A stretch of DNA of 64,000 nt from Cucumis sativus (lineage: Eukaryota > Streptophyta > Magnoliopsida > Cucurbitales > Cucurbitaceae). The stretch covers positions 28,786,272 through 28,850,271 of the forward strand of contig NC_026659.2 of the NCBI RefSeq assembly GCF_000004075.3, in the 5' to 3' direction. Positions 61,503 through 64,000 of this stretch are shown here, in pieces. The notes below the pieces were generated by a model that saw only the letters and a list, made by a program, of their open reading frames with translations, was not told the DNA's origin and did not search any database. Each line of letters opens with the position of its first letter. Position 1 is the first letter of the stretch. A program made the translations under genes and the position numbers.

Positions 61503-63892
61503 ATGACATCTGCAAATCCTTATTTTGATGACATCCGGAACAAACCTGAGGTTATTGATCCTCCCCAAGATGATGACATGATGGATGTTAGTGAAAGTGT
61601 GAGTGATCCTGCTCGATCTGGAGGAAAACCTAACGTAGTCTCTAGCAGTGTTCGTGAGCTGTTGGAGTGCCCTGTTTGCTTAAATGCTATGTACCCTCCC
61701 ATTCATCAGGTTTGTTATCATCCTTTTAAGATCTTTTGAATGAAATTGATTTGTTGCTGGAGAGGGCCTGGGTGAAGGGTTTAGGTGGTGTCAATCATGA
61801 ACTAATGGAGTTGGTGGTGATGTTAGTTATGGAAAAGGTTTTGGTGGTGGGTTGGAAAGATTTAGGTTTTGGGAGGTGGATTTGGTGCAGGGGCTTCTGG
61901 TGGAGGCGGAAGTGGCCATCCTAAACTTTGAAAAATCTCATTAATTATACCTTGTTATTATCTTCTCATGAAACTATACCTATACTCATGGTTGTGGAAG
62001 AGACTACAGTATCTGTCAAGAGAATAATACAAAACAAAATCGAAGTGGAAGATGAGAAGTCAGCTCACTCTAAACCTCCAATTGACTTGAATTAAAAGAA
62101 CTGTATAGTTAAATTGGATACTGATTCCAAATAAGTATTATTATCCTCAATCTCCAAACAACTACCGAACTCTCTTCAAAGAACCCATGAACAATGATCT
62201 TTATCATTCCACAGGTGACGTAGAATTCCTAATTTGTCCACACGATATTGGCCTTAGACTTAAAGGCATCTCTGGAAGGCACAAATTTGAGCAAACATAT
62301 TCTGCACTTTAACCAACAACTAACTATTCCAAAAAAAAAAAAAAGGTTAACCAACAACTAGAAGCCATTCCATATCTTGGATGATAGACTATGTTGGCTC
62401 TGTTTCTATACGTAATACACCCCCTTCCATTGGATTAGTATAGCAGGTTAATGAAAAATCTTACTTAAGATATTTGTGCTTTGTGTGGATGTAGTCGTCT
62501 CCTTGCTCAGATTCTTCGTTTATGCGATAAAAAAACAGACGAACAACTTAATCTGGTTATCAACTAATTTGGAGGTAGAGATCTATTTTTCTCTATAACC
62601 TTGACCAAGTGTTCTTCTTGAGTTTATGTGAGAGTTCTGGATTTTCCCCTATATTATTGAGAATACCCATTTATTTCTGGTATATATGACAATTATTTTT
62701 GTATCTTGTATTCTTATGTCAATTAACATTCTATTGTTGCAGTGTTCGAATGGTCACACATTGTGTTCCGGTTGCAAGCCTAGGGTGCACAACCGGTGTC
62801 CGACCTGCAGGCATGAACTTGGCAATATCAGATGTCTTGCATTAGAGAAGGTGGCTGCATCTCTGGAACTTCCATGTAAATACCAAACTTTTGGATGTGT
62901 GGGCATATATCCATACTATAGCAAGCTGAAACATGAATCTCAGTGTATATATCGACCCTATAACTGTCCGTATGCGGGTTCGGAATGCTCAGTTATTGGC
63001 GACATTCCATTTTTGGTATCCCACCTCAAGGATGATCACAAAGTTGACATGCATAATGGAAGCACTTTCAATCACCGATATGTCAAGTCAAACCCACAAG
63101 AGGTCGAAAATGCCACCTGGATGTTAACGGTACCATTCTGTTTGTCTTATTTTATCATGTTCCATTTTGTTTGGCCCGTTGAATCTTGATCAACGCAAGT
63201 TTTATTTTTGATGAAAGAGCCTTTTTTTTCTTTTTGAAAAAGATAGAAAAGGCTTATGAGTTGAGAATAAACAGACTGACAATGAACATGTCCTCTTTTA
63301 TTAGATAGGGATCAGATCAAGTTTATAGCGTTGCTATCACTTAAAGAAAGGACAATAAAATTATTTTTGTTTTTTAACAGTTTGGGGACTGGAAGCTGAA
63401 CTGCCTTTTGGTTCCCCCGAAACAACTTTCGTTTTGTGAACCCATTTTAAAAAATGAACTCGAAAAAAAATTATAAAGTGGATCAAGAAGCCTTTTCTTT
63501 TTAATTCTTAAGAACAAACTTGTTTATATTCAGAATAACAGAACTGATACCCTTTTTCGTTTGATTTCTAGGTTTTCAGCTGTTTTGGTCAATACTTTTG
63601 TTTACATTTCGAAGCTTTCCAGCTCGGAATGGCACCCGTCTACATAGCTTTCTTGCGGTTTATGGGCGACGATAATGAAGCAAAGAACTATAGTTATAGT
63701 CTTGAGGTTGGTGGAAATGGGAGGAAGATGGTGTGGCAAGGAGTGCCACGGAGTATTCGGGACAGTCATCGGAAGGTCCGAGACAGTTTTGACGGTCTCA
63801 TTATCCAACGTAATATGGCACTCTTCTTCTCGGGGGGAGATCGGAAAGAATTGAAACTCAGGGTAACTGGTAGGATTTGGAAGGAGCAGTAA
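61503..63892 (+). CDS. SINA/SINAT-type RING E3 ubiquitin ligase, 304 aa
   Basis: Three coding exons: 61503-61709, 62743-63129, 63572-63892. SINA (seven in absentia) proteins are dimeric RING E3 ligases that ubiquitinate substrates in auxin, brassinosteroid, autophagy and stress pathways. Residues 1-52 are an acidic, variable N-terminus (MTSANPYFDD). A C3HC4 RING follows: CPVCLNAMYPPIHQ, CSNGHTLCSGC, HNRCPTC (about 56-93). Then comes the SIAH-type zinc finger (CKYQTFGCVGIYPYYSKLKH, HLKDDHKVDMHNG) and the TRAF-like substrate-binding domain, with FNHRYVKSNPQEVENATWML, FCLHFEAFQLGMAPVYIAFL and the terminal GDRKELKLRVTGRIWKEQ. All zinc ligands are visible. Length is typical. Intron 1 carries a glycine-rich relic. 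Which SINAT subgroup it belongs to needs a tree. Confidence 0.92.
61740..61925 (+). pseudogene. Glycine-rich protein relic inside SINA intron 1
   Basis: This patch of GGT/GGA codons stands out from the T-rich intron. One frame reads VLGGGFGAGASGGGGSGHP and ends KL-stop; a neighbouring frame reads SYGKGFGGGLE just before it, so a frameshift separates the pieces. It looks like a fragment of a glycine-rich protein gene carried into the intron, perhaps by a transposon or gene duplication. No promoter or start fits; it is unlikely to be expressed as protein. Confidence 0.4.
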
Positions 63893-64000
63893 TGGTCTGT
63901 TTCCAATCACCATTTTTTAAAAAAATGTTCTATGTTTAGCTCCTTACTCCTAAGAGAATGTAAAAGTAGGCTAATTAGAGAGTTGTGATATGATGATAGG

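Overview
The window is nuclear DNA of a dicotyledonous plant. Genes are intron-rich with GT-AG splicing, the spacers are AT-rich, and every recognisable protein belongs to a plant family. The protein flavour, the LINE remnant and the small AT-rich inverted-repeat elements suggest Cucurbitaceae, but that is inference. I saw no rRNA, tRNA, CRISPR array or prokaryotic feature. All exon models were built by hand from reading frame, splice dinucleotides and remembered family sequences; no transcript evidence was available.

Layout. 1-9.1 kb (+): the 3' end of an unrecognised gene, a three-exon CYSTM micropeptide gene (68 aa), and a ten-exon CSC1-like/OSCA channel gene (711 aa) with a MITE-like inverted-repeat element in intron 7. 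10.9-15.6 kb (-): two related genes for small secreted Pro/Lys-rich proteins. 17.0-36.4 kb: four annexin genes. An ANN3-like gene (-) and an ANN4-like gene (+) lie head to head across a 4.6 kb spacer; two RJ4-type annexins (-) follow as a tandem duplication. 40.7-43.4 kb (+): an organellar, probably mitochondrial, Obg GTPase. 44.7-52.7 kb (+): the clock coactivator LNK2, with a 3.1 kb first intron carrying a LINE remnant. 54.0-56.9 kb (+): the F-box gene SKIP5. 59.3-63.9 kb (+): a SINA/SINAT RING E3 ligase whose long leader has unusual C-rich and G-rich tracts.

Context. CSC1-like, LNK2 and SKIP5 correspond, as I recall, to Arabidopsis At3g54510, At3g54500 and At3g54480, and the ANN4/ANN3 pair to At2g38750/At2g38760. 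The window therefore seems to join two ancestral blocks, with the annexins and OBGM between CSC1-like and LNK2. There is no operon-like logic. Shared themes are calcium and stress (OSCA channel, annexins, CYSTM), ubiquitin ligases (SKIP5, SINA) and light/clock control (LNK2). I found no gene system that is clearly new. The most notable items are the annexin cluster with its diverged tandem pair, the CYSTM gene hidden in three tiny exons, the uORFs and G-boxes ahead of LNK2, and the unlisted inverted-repeat elements.
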